Shown: piece after piece, positions 1 to 9,210 of the stretch
How positions within the stretch are numbered: the first letter of the stretch is position 1
Layout: each line of letters begins with the position of its first letter
Assembly: GCF_002019635.1 (NCBI RefSeq)
Contig: NZ_KV917371.1
Coordinates: 2,790,001-2,854,000 of the forward strand
Direction: 5' to 3'
Length of the DNA stretch: 64,000 bases
Origin: Metabacillus halosaccharovorans
GTDB lineage: Bacteria; Bacillota; Bacilli; Bacillales; Bacillaceae
Notes under the pieces: model-generated
Seen by the model: the letters and a program-made list of their open reading frames with translations, nothing else
Databases searched by the model: none
What the model was told of the DNA's origin: nothing
Made by a program: the position numbers and the translations under genes

Positions 1-1
1 A

Positions 2-844
2 ATTATCGTTGTGGTTGTTACAGTCCTTTTTATGATTTCAGCTTGGTCTGGTTTGGGGAAAGGAATCAAATATTTAAGTAATGCAAACATGTTCTTAGCA
101 ATTGCCTTATTTGTTCTAATGTTTATTGCTGGTCCTACAATTCTTATCTTAAATATGTTCACTGATACATTAGGGGGATATATCCAAAATATTGTACAGA
201 TGAGTTTCCGAATCGCTCCACTTAATGAGGAACATCGCTCTTGGATTAACGGGTGGACCATATTCTATTGGGCATGGTGGATTTCATGGTCGCCGTTCGT
301 TGGAATCTTTATTGCCCGTGTTTCAAGAGGTAGAACCATTCGAGAATTTATTATTGGTGTTTTATTACTGCCGGCACTCGTAAGTTTTATCTGGTTTGCT
401 GTTTTTGGTACTTCAGCGATTGAAGTTCAGAATGCAGGAAATATTGATTTAACGAGTTTTGCTACAGAGGAAGTATTATTTGCGATATTTAGTGAAATGC
501 CATGGGCAACACTTCTTTCCATCGTGGCAATAACACTTGTTTGTACATTTTTTATTACATCTGCCGACTCAGCAACATTTGTGTTGGGAATGCAAACAAC
601 GTATGGTTCTCTTACACCACCAAATTCAGTAAAACTAACATGGGGAGTTGCACAGTCAACTGTAGCATTAATTCTTTTATATAGCGGTGGTTTACAAGCT
701 CTACAAAATTCATTAATTGCTGCAGCATTCCCGTTTTCAATTATTATTGTATTAATGATGATTTCTCTGTATCGTTCATTAACAAAAGAAAAGAAAGAAC
801 TCGGTTTATATCACAAACCAAAAACACGTAAAAAGCAAGCCTGA
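2..844 (+). CDS. opuD: BCCT family glycine betaine/choline transporter, 3' part only
   Basis: This is the C-terminal portion of a betaine/carnitine/choline transporter, an Na+-coupled importer of compatible solutes in the cytoplasmic membrane. The reading frame is open from base 2, so the true start lies upstream of the window. About 280 residues remain of a family that is normally 500-550 aa. The Trp-rich segment [21 protein letters not shown] (about residues 94-114) is the BCCT signature around TM8, and further membrane helices follow up to a basic tail. The family is clear. OpuD rather than another BCCT paralogue is an inference from Bacillus. A strong hairpin follows the stop codon. Confidence 0.85.
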   Translation: MIVVVVTVLFMISAWSGLGKGIKYLSNANMFLAIALFVLMFIAGPTILILNMFTDTLGGYIQNIVQMSFRIAPLNEEHRSWINGWTIFYWAWWISWSPFVGIFIARVSRGRTIREFIIGVLLLPALVSFIWFAVFGTSAIEVQNAGNIDLTSFATEEVLFAIFSEMPWATLLSIVAITLVCTFFITSADSATFVLGMQTTYGSLTPPNSVKLTWGVAQSTVALILLYSGGLQALQNSLIAAAFPFSIIIVLMMISLYRSLTKEKKELGLYHKPKTRKKQA

Positions 845-860
845 ATGTTGAATAAAAAAC

Positions 861-897
861 AAAGGTGCAGTTCTGTTGAACTGCACCTTTTGTGTTA
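861..897. terminator. Bidirectional Rho-independent terminator
   Basis: A 13-bp perfect stem (AAAGGTGCAGTTC / GAACTGCACCTTT, 861-873 and 878-890) with a TGTT loop. It has A-rich sequence on the left and T-rich sequence on the right. It sits between the convergent BCCT and POT transporter genes, so it can end both transcripts. Confidence 0.85.
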
Positions 898-902
898 AAA
901 CC

Positions 903-2396
903 TTATCGAACGCCCTTCATAAACACCTGAATTTTTGGTGAAAGCAGGAATAGGATAATAGCAAGGATGATTGCTACTCCTCCAATCGTACCAAAGTAAA
1001 GGTTCTCCGTTTCAGGTGTATAGAAGCCTACAATTTGAGCATTAATAGCTTGGGCAGCTGCACTTGATAGGAACCACAAGCTCATCGTTTGAGCTGAAAA
1101 GGCATTTGGCGCTAATTTTGTCGTAGCTGAGAGTCCTACAGGTGATAAGCATAGTTCACCAAGTACGACAATGAAATAACTTAGAACAAGCCATAAGGGG
1201 CTAACTAATTCACCTTCTCCAGTTAAAGCACCTGGTACAAGAATGACAATAAAGGATAAACCGGCAAACAATAACCCAAGTGAGAATTTTTTAGGAACTG
1301 TTGGCTGACGGTCCCCAAGTTTCACCCAAAGACCAGCAAAAACCGGTGCTAAGATGATAATAAATAATGGATTTAATGATTGAAACCAAGCAGGTGAAAT
1401 CGTAAATCCTAAAAACTCTAAATCTGTACGTTTATCTGCATAATGAGCAAGGATTGTGGATCCTTGTTCCTGAATCGCCCAGAACATAACAGCTGCAATA
1501 AATAACGGAATATATGCGATAATTCTTGAACGCTCAGTTGCTGTTGTTTTTGGACTGCGGTACATAACAATAAAATAAATCGTTGGGATTAAAATTCCTA
1601 AAATACCAATAAGAGCAACAAATGTATCAATAGTAAGAATACCCATTGAGATAGTAATTGCAATGATTGCTGCTAATATAACAGCACTTATTCCTATTGT
1701 GGCAAAGACTTTTTTCTTTTCAGTTGGTGATAATGGGTTTGGAACAACCGTACCAGCTAAGCCAAGGTTTTTCTTCTTAGTAAAAACAAACACTAGTAAT
1801 CCGAAAAACATACCGATTGCCGCTATACCAAAACCTAAGTGGAAGTCATGCTTCATTCCGACTTCTCCAACAATTAGTGGAGCTAAGAAACCACCAAAGT
1901 TAATACCCATATAAAAGATACTAAAACCGGCATCACGGCGATTATCAGTCTCACTGTATATATCACCAACAACACTTGAAACATTTGGTTTTAATAAGCC
2001 TGTTCCTATTACTATGAGGACCATAGAAATGAAGAACATAGATAAGCTTCCAGGTATCGCTAAGGCGATATGACCTAGCATAATGAAGATTCCACCATAA
2101 AAAATGGCTTTTGATGTTCCAAATATCCGGTCAGCGAGCCATCCGCCAATAATTCCCGACATATAAACAAGGGATCCATAAATAGACATGATTGCTAAAG
2201 CGGTGCTTTCTTCAAGACCTAATCCGCCTTTTGATACTTCATAGTACATATAGAAAACGAGAATAGCTCTCATTCCATAATAAGAGAAACGCTCCCAGAA
2301 CTCTGTAAAGAAAAGAGTGAATAGTCCCTTAGGATGTCCAAAAAATCCTTTTTGAGGAACACTTTCCACAATTTTCTGTTTATTTAAGTCTGACAT
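903..2396 (-). CDS. dtpT: POT/PTR family proton-coupled di-/tripeptide transporter
   Basis: A 497-aa polytopic membrane protein importing di- and tripeptides with protons. The N-terminal segment FFTEFWERFSYYGMRAILV (about residues 29-47) carries the ExxERFxYYG proton-coupling motif of the POT family. The GINFGGFLAPLIVGEVG region (about 164-180) and 12-14 hydrophobic helices agree, and the length is normal. A Shine-Dalgarno (AAAGGAGG) precedes the ATG, and a good sigma-A promoter lies just upstream. The gene is convergent with the BCCT gene and monocistronic. B. subtilis YclF is the likely counterpart. Confidence 0.9.
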   Translation of the reverse strand: MSDLNKQKIVESVPQKGFFGHPKGLFTLFFTEFWERFSYYGMRAILVFYMYYEVSKGGLGLEESTALAIMSIYGSLVYMSGIIGGWLADRIFGTSKAIFYGGIFIMLGHIALAIPGSLSMFFISMVLIVIGTGLLKPNVSSVVGDIYSETDNRRDAGFSIFYMGINFGGFLAPLIVGEVGMKHDFHLGFGIAAIGMFFGLLVFVFTKKKNLGLAGTVVPNPLSPTEKKKVFATIGISAVILAAIIAITISMGILTIDTFVALIGILGILIPTIYFIVMYRSPKTTATERSRIIAYIPLFIAAVMFWAIQEQGSTILAHYADKRTDLEFLGFTISPAWFQSLNPLFIIILAPVFAGLWVKLGDRQPTVPKKFSLGLLFAGLSFIVILVPGALTGEGELVSPLWLVLSYFIVVLGELCLSPVGLSATTKLAPNAFSAQTMSLWFLSSAAAQAINAQIVGFYTPETENLYFGTIGGVAIILAIILFLLSPKIQVFMKGVR

Positions 2397-2422
2397 CTTA
2401 CAACCTCCTTTGTTCTACTAAT

Positions 2423-2452
2423 ATAATATATTTTATCGACTTATTTTGTCAA
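2423..2452 (-). promoter_or_regulatory. Sigma-A promoter of the peptide transporter gene
   Basis: On the minus strand TTGACA (2452-2447) is followed after 18 nt by TATTAT (2428-2423). This predicts a transcript start near 2416 and a leader of about 20 nt carrying the ribosome binding site. Confidence 0.65.
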
Positions 2453-2528
2453 AAAACTGAATATTTATAAAATATGAGGAATTTTAATTATAAAGAATAT
2501 TATACTAGTAAAATATGAATAGTGTTAT

Positions 2529-2542
2529 TGAAAGCGCTGTCT
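2529..2542 (+). promoter_or_regulatory. Candidate CcpA cre site
   Basis: TGAAAGCGCTGTCT matches the cre consensus TGWAANCGNTNWCA at 13 of 14 positions. It lies in the divergent intergenic region, 133 bp from the peptide transporter start and 107 bp from the start of the GMC cluster. It could serve either gene. Confidence 0.55.
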
Positions 2543-2649
2543 CCTTTGTGGGTCAAAGTACCTGTCGCAACTTAAAACTTCCTGACATAGAAATCAAAAT
2601 CATAAATAATATCTAAGATGGGGAAGGAATTTTTGAAAAGGGGTGGAGA

Positions 2650-3303
2650 ATGGACATTGAAGAAAGTGAGAGAAGAATTAATTGTTATATAAAATCCACC
2701 TTCCAGGCTCTAGTACAGGCTATTATTCCACCAACTCCATGCTTGACAGATACATTTAGAGTTGTTTTTCATCCGGGAGCATTGGAATTCAAGGTCTATA
2801 GATATGTGATTTGGATATTGAATCATTCAATATCTTATCCTGTAAAATTGAAAATAAATGTGCAATCAATGGCTTTGTCTACTGCTGAACTGTTGGATCA
2901 TGGGGCAGATCAATTGATTAATACCTGTCAAAATGTATACCCCGTAAATATTATGAGATTCCCTTATGGCGGATCGTTCTCCATGTTATCAAAGATCGAC
3001 CGCTTAAGGGCACTTACTCTCATTGACAAACTTGAAATAAATACTAACTATATAAAACCTCCTTATCAGAATAATCCTGATCTCATTCGCCAAATGACTG
3101 CTGTATTAAATCAACTGACAATGTTTGGATTTTATTCAGAATGGACCGGGTACGGAACAACCAGTCAATGTCCTCCAAATCAGAGAAGGCTAGAATATTT
3201 TCCACCTGGATGGATCATGTCCAAATATCCAGGTCCAGCTTATGCGTACCGTGACTTTCGAGGCTTCTTAGCCTATATCACACATGAAAAGGAGAAAAAG
3301 TAA
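2650..3303 (+). CDS. Gluconate 2-dehydrogenase subunit 3-like protein
   Basis: A 217-aa soluble protein. The first 60 residues (TFQALVQAIIPPT then GALEFKVYRYVIWIL) resemble the start of the gluconate 2-dehydrogenase subunit 3 family, a small partner of GMC-type flavoprotein dehydrogenases. The match is by pattern only and the middle of the protein is not recognised. There is no clear Tat or Sec signal peptide. The stop codon overlaps the ATG of the downstream GMC oxidoreductase by one base, as expected for subunits made together. The start is supported by AAAAGGGGTGGAG just upstream. An exact enzymatic role cannot be given. Confidence 0.55.
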   Translation: MDIEESERRINCYIKSTFQALVQAIIPPTPCLTDTFRVVFHPGALEFKVYRYVIWILNHSISYPVKLKINVQSMALSTAELLDHGADQLINTCQNVYPVNIMRFPYGGSFSMLSKIDRLRALTLIDKLEINTNYIKPPYQNNPDLIRQMTAVLNQLTMFGFYSEWTGYGTTSQCPPNQRRLEYFPPGWIMSKYPGPAYAYRDFRGFLAYITHEKEKK

Positions 3304-5006
3304 TGGACTATCAGGATGTGATTGTCATTGGAGCAGGTGGAGGGGGAGCTGTTGTTGCAAAAGAGCTTGGAGAAAAAGGATTAAACGTACTAGTCCTGGA
3401 AGCGGGACCTTGGTACGGGAACAAAAGATGGCCAAATCCAAATGGAGCACCTGGAGATACATATAGCTCTACACCTGCTGATTTGGATGTAGTGTTGTAT
3501 AAACAATTAATAGATAATAACGAAATGAACATGAATGATTTGGTTACTGGAAGATATCGTTGGGGTCCGGCTGACCGTATGCGTGCCCAGTGGTTTCGGA
3601 GTGCGAGCCAGAAGGGGATGGTTTGGCAATGTGCTGGTGTTGGAGGAACGACCCAAGTCTATACAGCCAATTGTCCCCGTGCCTATCCAATTGCAGTTGA
3701 TGATAAATGGCCTCTATCCTATCGTGAACTTATTCCCTACTATGAAAATGTAGAAGCTACATTACCAGTAAATTTTGCACCTGTAACTGCCAAAGAGGAA
3801 TTATTTTATTATGGAGCCAAAAAGCTCGGATTGCCAATGATCCCGACACTTGATGTGACAGTCCCGGGATATAGACCGCAGCCAAATGCCATTTTACCTC
3901 CCAACGAAAATATTAAAAATCCTATCATTTCAAACGAACAACTATCATGGATGGAGGGTTGTACACTTGCAGGCCACTGCATCAATGGCTGTTCGAACGG
4001 ACCATCAGTAGAAAAAATCGCAAAACGATCAACAAATGTAAGCTATATCCCACTAGCTTTAAAAACAGGAAACGTTAGAATACGTCCTAATGCATTTGCT
4101 GTTAAGATCCTTTCTGAAAAAGATGGTGCCACTGGGCTTAGAGCGAATGGTGTAAAAATAAGGAATACATGGACAGGAGAAGAGGAAGTAGTAAGAGCAA
4201 AAATCATCGTAATGGCTTCCGGAAGTATTGAAAGTCCGCGTCTTTGGATGAATTCAGGATTACCGAAAAATACATGGGTAGGGAGAGGGTTAGTCAATCA
4301 TTATATGGACTGGGTAACGGGGATTTTTAATGGAAAAGATTTACTTTCAATCATTGGAAATACAGAAATTAATCCGTTTGTTGGAAATACATGTGGAGCA
4401 AGGTTGGATTATCCAGGTTTGGGTGCATTGCAGTCAGTGGGGATGAGTCCTGGTTTAACGGCTTCTTTTTATGGAATAAGTGAATCTGGATATTCCTTCT
4501 TACATCCTCCTAAACCTGGTGATCCATGGGATGTGAAGGGAAGTCCGTTCGGGTGTGAGTTAAGTGAATGGATGGACGCCTATCCTAGATCCTTAAGTAT
4601 TTTAGTATCAACAGATGATGATGTGGATCAGCGGAACGGAGTAACTGTAAATCCTCAGATTAGTGATGAAAATGGGCCTGTTCCGATCGTGAAGTATTCT
4701 CCTACTTACAAATCTGTTAAAAAACGCAGTGAGTTGATGAAATTAGCTGTTGACCTTTTACGTAAAGCAGGGGCAAAAAAAATAATATGGTCAAATTGGC
4801 CGCCTGGCATGATGATTCATATAGAGGGCACGATGAGAATAGGTTTTGTTGTTGATGAGAATTGTGAATCACTGCAAGTAAAGCGGCTATATATTGCTGA
4901 TAACAGTGTCCACTTTAATGGTTTGGGTGGAGCAAATCCAACTCTTACAACACAGGCGTTAGCTGTTCGTACTGCTGAGAAACTAGTAGAAAGTTATTTT
5001 TACTAG
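3303..5006 (+). CDS. GMC family FAD-dependent oxidoreductase
   Basis: A 567-aa flavoprotein of the glucose-methanol-choline family. The N-terminal Rossmann motif GAGGGGAVVAKEL (residues 10-22) binds FAD, with the ribose-binding acid at the end of LVLEAG. The C-terminal signature includes LYIADNSV and NPTLTTQALAVRTAEKL (about 536-563). The order of a subunit 3-like protein followed by GMC resembles membrane sugar or alcohol dehydrogenases, but no cytochrome c subunit is present and the substrate is unknown. The canonical HxxGTxRMG element reads HIEGTMRIG, so it is recognisable but altered. It lies in one operon with the preceding gene and probably with the DUF3231 gene. Confidence 0.85.
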   Translation: MDYQDVIVIGAGGGGAVVAKELGEKGLNVLVLEAGPWYGNKRWPNPNGAPGDTYSSTPADLDVVLYKQLIDNNEMNMNDLVTGRYRWGPADRMRAQWFRSASQKGMVWQCAGVGGTTQVYTANCPRAYPIAVDDKWPLSYRELIPYYENVEATLPVNFAPVTAKEELFYYGAKKLGLPMIPTLDVTVPGYRPQPNAILPPNENIKNPIISNEQLSWMEGCTLAGHCINGCSNGPSVEKIAKRSTNVSYIPLALKTGNVRIRPNAFAVKILSEKDGATGLRANGVKIRNTWTGEEEVVRAKIIVMASGSIESPRLWMNSGLPKNTWVGRGLVNHYMDWVTGIFNGKDLLSIIGNTEINPFVGNTCGARLDYPGLGALQSVGMSPGLTASFYGISESGYSFLHPPKPGDPWDVKGSPFGCELSEWMDAYPRSLSILVSTDDDVDQRNGVTVNPQISDENGPVPIVKYSPTYKSVKKRSELMKLAVDLLRKAGAKKIIWSNWPPGMMIHIEGTMRIGFVVDENCESLQVKRLYIADNSVHFNGLGGANPTLTTQALAVRTAEKLVESYFY

Positions 5007-5078
5007 CATTTTTCCTGATGAAATGGAAAAAATACCACCATAACAAATTATATCCGAGGATTGGTGGGAATTTTATAT

Positions 5079-5606
5079 ATGAGATTTTTTGAAGTGATTC
5101 ATGATGCATTCGTACCTTTTATGGACGGAGAAAAAAGACCATTGACTGTAATGGAAGTTTCAAACCTTTGGTTTTTCCTGTTGGGCACTGAAACAACATT
5201 ACGTAATGAAGAACTGGGGATTAATACGGCCCAAGACCCGGAGTTGAAAAGAATATTAAAGGATACAAAAACAACATTACATATCCCGATTAGAGATGAA
5301 CTTATTGAGTTTCTTAAAAAGGAAGGTGTACCATTACCCAAATCAACTTCAGAAAAACCACTGGGAGAATTTCAGAGTATACCGGAGGGGGCAAAATTAA
5401 ACGATGAAGAATTGGCGAATTTAATGTCCTATAATCTTGCTCAAGGGGTCAATTATGCAGCTAGAGGACTTTCAGAGTCAATTCGTGCAGATGTTGGATT
5501 GATTTTCTCGAAAATCATCTATAGGAAAACAATGGCCGGTTTAGTTGTCAAACAGTATTTGGATAAGAAGGAATGGCTTCGTATTCCACCTTTTTATAAA
5601 GCTTAG
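5079..5606 (+). CDS. DUF3231 family protein (CotF/ferritin-like helical, spore-associated family)
   Basis: A protein of about 175 aa, mostly helical, typical of the DUF3231 family found in spore-forming Bacillales. Many members have two copies of the domain and exceed 300 aa, so this one is a single-domain form. Visible features are the segment VSNLWFFLLGTETTLRNEE and a C-terminal half ending in EWLRIPPFYKA. I chose the ATG at 5079, spaced normally from GGTGGG at 5063-5068. An in-frame TTG at 5061 would extend it by six residues but sits too close to GAGGA. It is 72 bp behind the GMC gene and followed by a terminator. Function is unknown. Confidence 0.75.
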   Translation: MRFFEVIHDAFVPFMDGEKRPLTVMEVSNLWFFLLGTETTLRNEELGINTAQDPELKRILKDTKTTLHIPIRDELIEFLKKEGVPLPKSTSEKPLGEFQSIPEGAKLNDEELANLMSYNLAQGVNYAARGLSESIRADVGLIFSKIIYRKTMAGLVVKQYLDKKEWLRIPPFYKA

Positions 5607-5630
5607 CTTATAGGTGATATAGGATTAGAA

Positions 5631-5678
5631 GAACTAAGGCTTTCACCATTAAATTGGTGATTAGTCTTAGTTCTTTTT
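5631..5678 (+). terminator. Rho-independent terminator of the GMC cluster
   Basis: GAACTAAG (5631-5638) pairs with CTTAGTTC (5666-5673), enclosing an inner CACCA/TGGTG stem, and is followed by TTTTT. The rest of the gene-free stretch up to 5853 shows nothing I can interpret. Confidence 0.75.
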
Positions 5679-5853
5679 AGAATCTTCTTGAAGTGAAAAA
5701 TGATCTGTTTTTATAACCGGAATACATGATTCTTAATTTATAACTAAGTATATAGACTTTGTTTGGAAGGGAGAGTAAGGGGATATCTACTTGGTATTGC
5801 TGTTGCAATAGGTATAAGGTGTTGTTTTGGGAAAATGAGCACTAATACATAAT

Positions 5854-5882
5854 TTGACAATTAAACCAAAAATTTTTAAACT
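5854..5882 (+). promoter_or_regulatory. Sigma-A promoter of comQXPA
   Basis: TTGACA (5854-5859), a 17-nt spacer and TAAACT (5877-5882). The transcript should begin near 5889, about 30 nt before comQ. Confidence 0.65.
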
Positions 5883-5918
5883 ATTTTTATAGACTTCCTT
5901 ATTGAAAGATTGATAGAA

Positions 5919-6818
5919 ATGAGACAAAAGAGAATAGTCTTCAGTCAATTATTAAAAAAGAAACAAATACTGGAACAGCTATCTTCCTTTGATATTGATC
6001 AGGTTATAGAGGATGTGAGTTCACGGTCCTTTTTCTTTAGTGATTGGATGATGACACATATGAATGGTATTACAGTGATAGACGAAAGGCATGAACAGCT
6101 TGGTGCTATCGTAGACCTTCTCGTTTTTCTGACAGATCAGTTAGATGATATTCAAGATGGTGACATACATGATGAGAAAGGTTTGATAATGAATCAGGCA
6201 TTTATGCTGCTGCCACTAGCGTTGTCCTTGCTGGACGAGCTCCCGTTTTCCTTATTAACTATTAATAAAATGAAACAGATGTGTTGCAATTTGTTAGTTG
6301 ATTGTGCAAACGGTCAAGCTCTTGATCTGAAGAATGGAGTCCAGAATGAAATGGACTATTGTAAGATGGTTATGCAGAAGTCTGGGGCGCTTTTTGCTCT
6401 AGCAGGCTCCATAGGTGCTATTGCTGCAGGTGTAGAAGATAATCGATTGCTAGAACAAATTAAGGACCATTCCCGTTATCTAGGTGTTGTTGCACAAATT
6501 TATAATGATATTGATGCTATCTATCAAATGACTACGAACACAGATCTTCAAAACAGACGGAGGATTCTTCCAATCCTATATATGATGCATGACTCCGATG
6601 GAGTAATCGGAAAGTATTATCGATCTGAGCTGACGTATAACGAATTAATTCAATTGAAGAATAATGTCATAAGAGAATTTGAATGTAAGGGTGCGAGGCC
6701 TTTTTGTCATTTTTATATAAAGCGTTTTGAAAAACAATATATACAAGCAGTGAAACAAAACCCCTTGTATTCTCATGACCTAACGAACTTTTTAAGTTAT
6801 ATTGAAAGGATGAATTAA
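5919..6818 (+). CDS. comQ: ComQ-like isoprenyl transferase that modifies the ComX pheromone
   Basis: A 299-aa class I isoprenoid synthase-fold protein. It has an aspartate-rich first motif DQLDD at residues 73-77 and a second, NDIDA, at about 196-200. ComQ enzymes prenylate a tryptophan of ComX and are required for pheromone processing and export. The context decides the call: it is followed at once by a ComX-like peptide gene, a ComP-like kinase and a ComA-like regulator. ComQ is highly divergent between pherotypes, so weak overall similarity is expected. I chose ATG 5919 (spaced 10 nt from GAAAG); an in-frame TTG at 5910 is possible. The stop codon is immediately followed by the comX start. 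Confidence 0.85.
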   Translation: MRQKRIVFSQLLKKKQILEQLSSFDIDQVIEDVSSRSFFFSDWMMTHMNGITVIDERHEQLGAIVDLLVFLTDQLDDIQDGDIHDEKGLIMNQAFMLLPLALSLLDELPFSLLTINKMKQMCCNLLVDCANGQALDLKNGVQNEMDYCKMVMQKSGALFALAGSIGAIAAGVEDNRLLEQIKDHSRYLGVVAQIYNDIDAIYQMTTNTDLQNRRRILPILYMMHDSDGVIGKYYRSELTYNELIQLKNNVIREFECKGARPFCHFYIKRFEKQYIQAVKQNPLYSHDLTNFLSYIERMN

Positions 6819-6819
6819 T

Positions 6820-6990
6820 ATGCAGGAAATTATACAAACCCTAATGGAAAATCCAGATCTCATCGAGAAAATTAAAGCTGGGACAGTTCAGATGATTGGA
6901 CTTACAGTAGAAGAAAATGAACTTCTAAAAGAAGTCTTTCAATCGAACTTAACCATAGACGCCTCGATAAGAAAAGCTTGGAGAAATTAA
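6820..6990 (+). CDS. comX: ComX pre-pheromone (56 aa)
   Basis: A short gene one base after the comQ stop codon, with GAAAGGATG as ribosome binding site. The product begins MQEIIQTLMENPDLIEKIK and ends SIRKAWRN. ComX precursors are 50-60 aa, begin MQxxI with a hydrophobic N-terminal half, and carry one tryptophan near the C-terminus that ComQ prenylates. Here the only Trp is residue 54 with two residues after it, the same position relative to the end as in B. subtilis 168 ComX. The conserved processing-region pattern (MIGLTVEENELLKE) is also ComX-like. The mature pheromone is probably the last 6-10 residues, but its exact N-terminus cannot be read from the sequence. The gene overlaps the comP start by 13 bp. 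Confidence 0.88.
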   Translation: MQEIIQTLMENPDLIEKIKAGTVQMIGLTVEENELLKEVFQSNLTIDASIRKAWRN

Positions 6991-9194
6991 AGGGAAAAGC
7001 AGTAAGAGTCATAGGAATTGGATTCTTACTGTTTTTTATCATATATTTAAATTTCTTTAGTGTATCTACGTTGTACGTTGGGGTATTTGTCAAAGAAGAG
7101 GCTGGAACCTATAGGATCAATTATTTAGATGAAGTAGGGGCGGGTTATATAGCCGGTTTACAAATTGGAGATAAGATCGTAAGGATAGATGGTCAGGATT
7201 CATTTGGCGATTTCATTGTTAATAGAAGAGTAGAGCAAGTCTCAAGTATCACTGTGGAAAGAAATAACGAAAAGCTTGATTTTATATTTACTCACTCTTT
7301 AAAATTAATGAATCAATATATTACTTATGTATTAATGCCGTTGTTTGTTTTAATGTTGTCCGTACTTGCAATGATCATTTCAAATAGAAAATTACTTTAT
7401 AGTAATAAGCATTTTGAGTTAGTTTTCTTCTTACTAACATTATCTCTATGCTTAGTGACAGCATGGCTATATGGGAAACAATTTTTATATATAAGACATA
7501 TTTATACCCTGTCCCTTTTACTGTTGCCTTATCTTTATTTTAAATTAGTATTAAATATGGTAGTTGAGCAGGTAGAGGTGAGTTGGGAAAAGAAGGTACG
7601 TCAATTTTTGGGTTTTAGTACGATCGTTCTTATTATCCTCTATTACTTGGTTTTAACCTTTCTCCCTGTTTTTTCCGGACAAATCTTTTTGGTCAGTTTT
7701 TTTCTGACGATTGCGTTAGCGATTATCCTTTTACTTTTTCTAAAACATAAAGTGAAAGATACAATGTATGAGAAGAGAACACAGGTAATGTCACGTACTT
7801 TATTGGTAAGTGTTCTTCCGTTTATCAGTCTTTATTTAATTCCGGATTTAATCGTGGGAGCCTATTCGTTACCACTTGAACTGTCACTGCTATTCCTTTT
7901 GTTTATTCCGATAACACTACTGTATGTATTGGTTACCGATAACTATTACTTTGCTAATCTAACCATAAACAAGCTACTATATTATTTTTTTATTGCGATT
8001 ATATTAGCATTCCTATGTATCATCGTAATTTTGGCATTTGGGTTTCATACGCTAAAGGGGTCTACTGTTGTACAATTATTTGGCAGTTTATTGATCATAT
8101 CTATGGTTTTTTTATTTATAAAAGAAGTACTGGACAGAAGATTGCGAAACCGTCTTTTTTCTGACCGTACCTTTTACTTAGAGAGTTTAACGAAGTTGAA
8201 TTCCCTAATCCGAACAGAAAACAATCGTGATCATATACTTAAAGTAGTGGAGTTAGAAATGAGAGACGTACTTGGTATGAAAGATGCCCACATAGAACAA
8301 ATTAGAAATTCATCTGACATGGGAGCGAACCATTCTAAATCTAGTAAACAAATTAGAATTGAGATAGGTAGAGAGGGGATGACTCGCTACGAAATCGTGG
8401 GGAGAATACATGGACAGAGAAAGCTAAGTAGTATACAAAATGACTGGGTTAAAATTGTAAATTCCTATCTAACAATGAAGTTTGAGAATCTAAAGCAGAT
8501 AGAAGAGGTAGTTTCTGAGTTAGAGAAACGAGTTAATCAGAAGGAGCATGATCAGTGGATCGAAAATTTGTTTTTTAATTGGGCTGAAAAGGAAAGAATG
8601 AACCTAGCTCTTGATCTTCATGACACGGTTTTACAGGACATGATTCTTCATAGAAGACAGTTGGAACGTCACCGTATAGATTTGGAAAAAGGATATGATC
8701 AGCAGTTTTATCTTTCGCAGACTAAACAGCTTGAGGAGAATGCAGAGGACATGATAGCGATAACTAGAGAGACACTTCAAGAACTCCAACCTCCTGATGA
8801 AAGGTTTAAGGATTTAAAAGAAGTGTTGGAAAGCTTTATTAGCAATAAAGTGCTACGCTCATCATACAAAATTAACTTAGTCTATCAGGTTAATGGTGAC
8901 ATTTCACCTCAACTTTATCGAACAATCTTTCGTCTTATCCAGGAGTTAGTAAGTAATGGAATTAAACATGCTGAAGGGACTCAGATCAATATTCAAATAG
9001 AAGAAAAGGAAGAGCATCTTTTTATTTCTTATGAAGACGACGGAAAAGGGATACAAATGGAGGAAGATTTGAATAAAGATAATCACTTTGGAATTTTTGG
9101 AATGAAACAGCGTGTTTCGGCTAGAGGTGGAACGATTCACATATCGAATAAGATAACAACTGGACTGAAGATTTATATAACTCTACCTTTATAG
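6978..9194 (+). CDS. comP: ComP-like membrane sensor histidine kinase
   Basis: A 738-aa sensor kinase for the ComX pheromone. Residues 9-30 form a first membrane segment. Residues about 35-100 form a PDZ-like extracytoplasmic domain (AGYIAGLQIGDKIVRIDGQ), and six to eight further membrane helices follow to about residue 385. The cytoplasmic part has a HisKA_3 dimerisation domain with the phospho-acceptor His548 in LDLHDTVLQD, and an ATPase domain with ELVSNGIKHAEG (N box), DDGKGI and FGIFGMKQRV. This is the ComP architecture. TTG 6978 is the only usable start before the first helix and overlaps comX, suggesting translational coupling. The N-terminal sensor region is expected to match the local ComX only. 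Confidence 0.9.
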   Translation: MEKLKGKAVRVIGIGFLLFFIIYLNFFSVSTLYVGVFVKEEAGTYRINYLDEVGAGYIAGLQIGDKIVRIDGQDSFGDFIVNRRVEQVSSITVERNNEKLDFIFTHSLKLMNQYITYVLMPLFVLMLSVLAMIISNRKLLYSNKHFELVFFLLTLSLCLVTAWLYGKQFLYIRHIYTLSLLLLPYLYFKLVLNMVVEQVEVSWEKKVRQFLGFSTIVLIILYYLVLTFLPVFSGQIFLVSFFLTIALAIILLLFLKHKVKDTMYEKRTQVMSRTLLVSVLPFISLYLIPDLIVGAYSLPLELSLLFLLFIPITLLYVLVTDNYYFANLTINKLLYYFFIAIILAFLCIIVILAFGFHTLKGSTVVQLFGSLLIISMVFLFIKEVLDRRLRNRLFSDRTFYLESLTKLNSLIRTENNRDHILKVVELEMRDVLGMKDAHIEQIRNSSDMGANHSKSSKQIRIEIGREGMTRYEIVGRIHGQRKLSSIQNDWVKIVNSYLTMKFENLKQIEEVVSELEKRVNQKEHDQWIENLFFNWAEKERMNLALDLHDTVLQDMILHRRQLERHRIDLEKGYDQQFYLSQTKQLEENAEDMIAITRETLQELQPPDERFKDLKEVLESFISNKVLRSSYKINLVYQVNGDISPQLYRTIFRLIQELVSNGIKHAEGTQINIQIEEKEEHLFISYEDDGKGIQMEEDLNKDNHFGIFGMKQRVSARGGTIHISNKITTGLKIYITLPL

Positions 9195-9210
9195 TAGGTG
9201 ACTTGGCGGA

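Noticed and set aside
2580-2620. Sigma-K type promoter before the GMC cluster
   Set aside because: CATAAATAA resembles the -10, but the spacing to any AC-type -35 is wrong.
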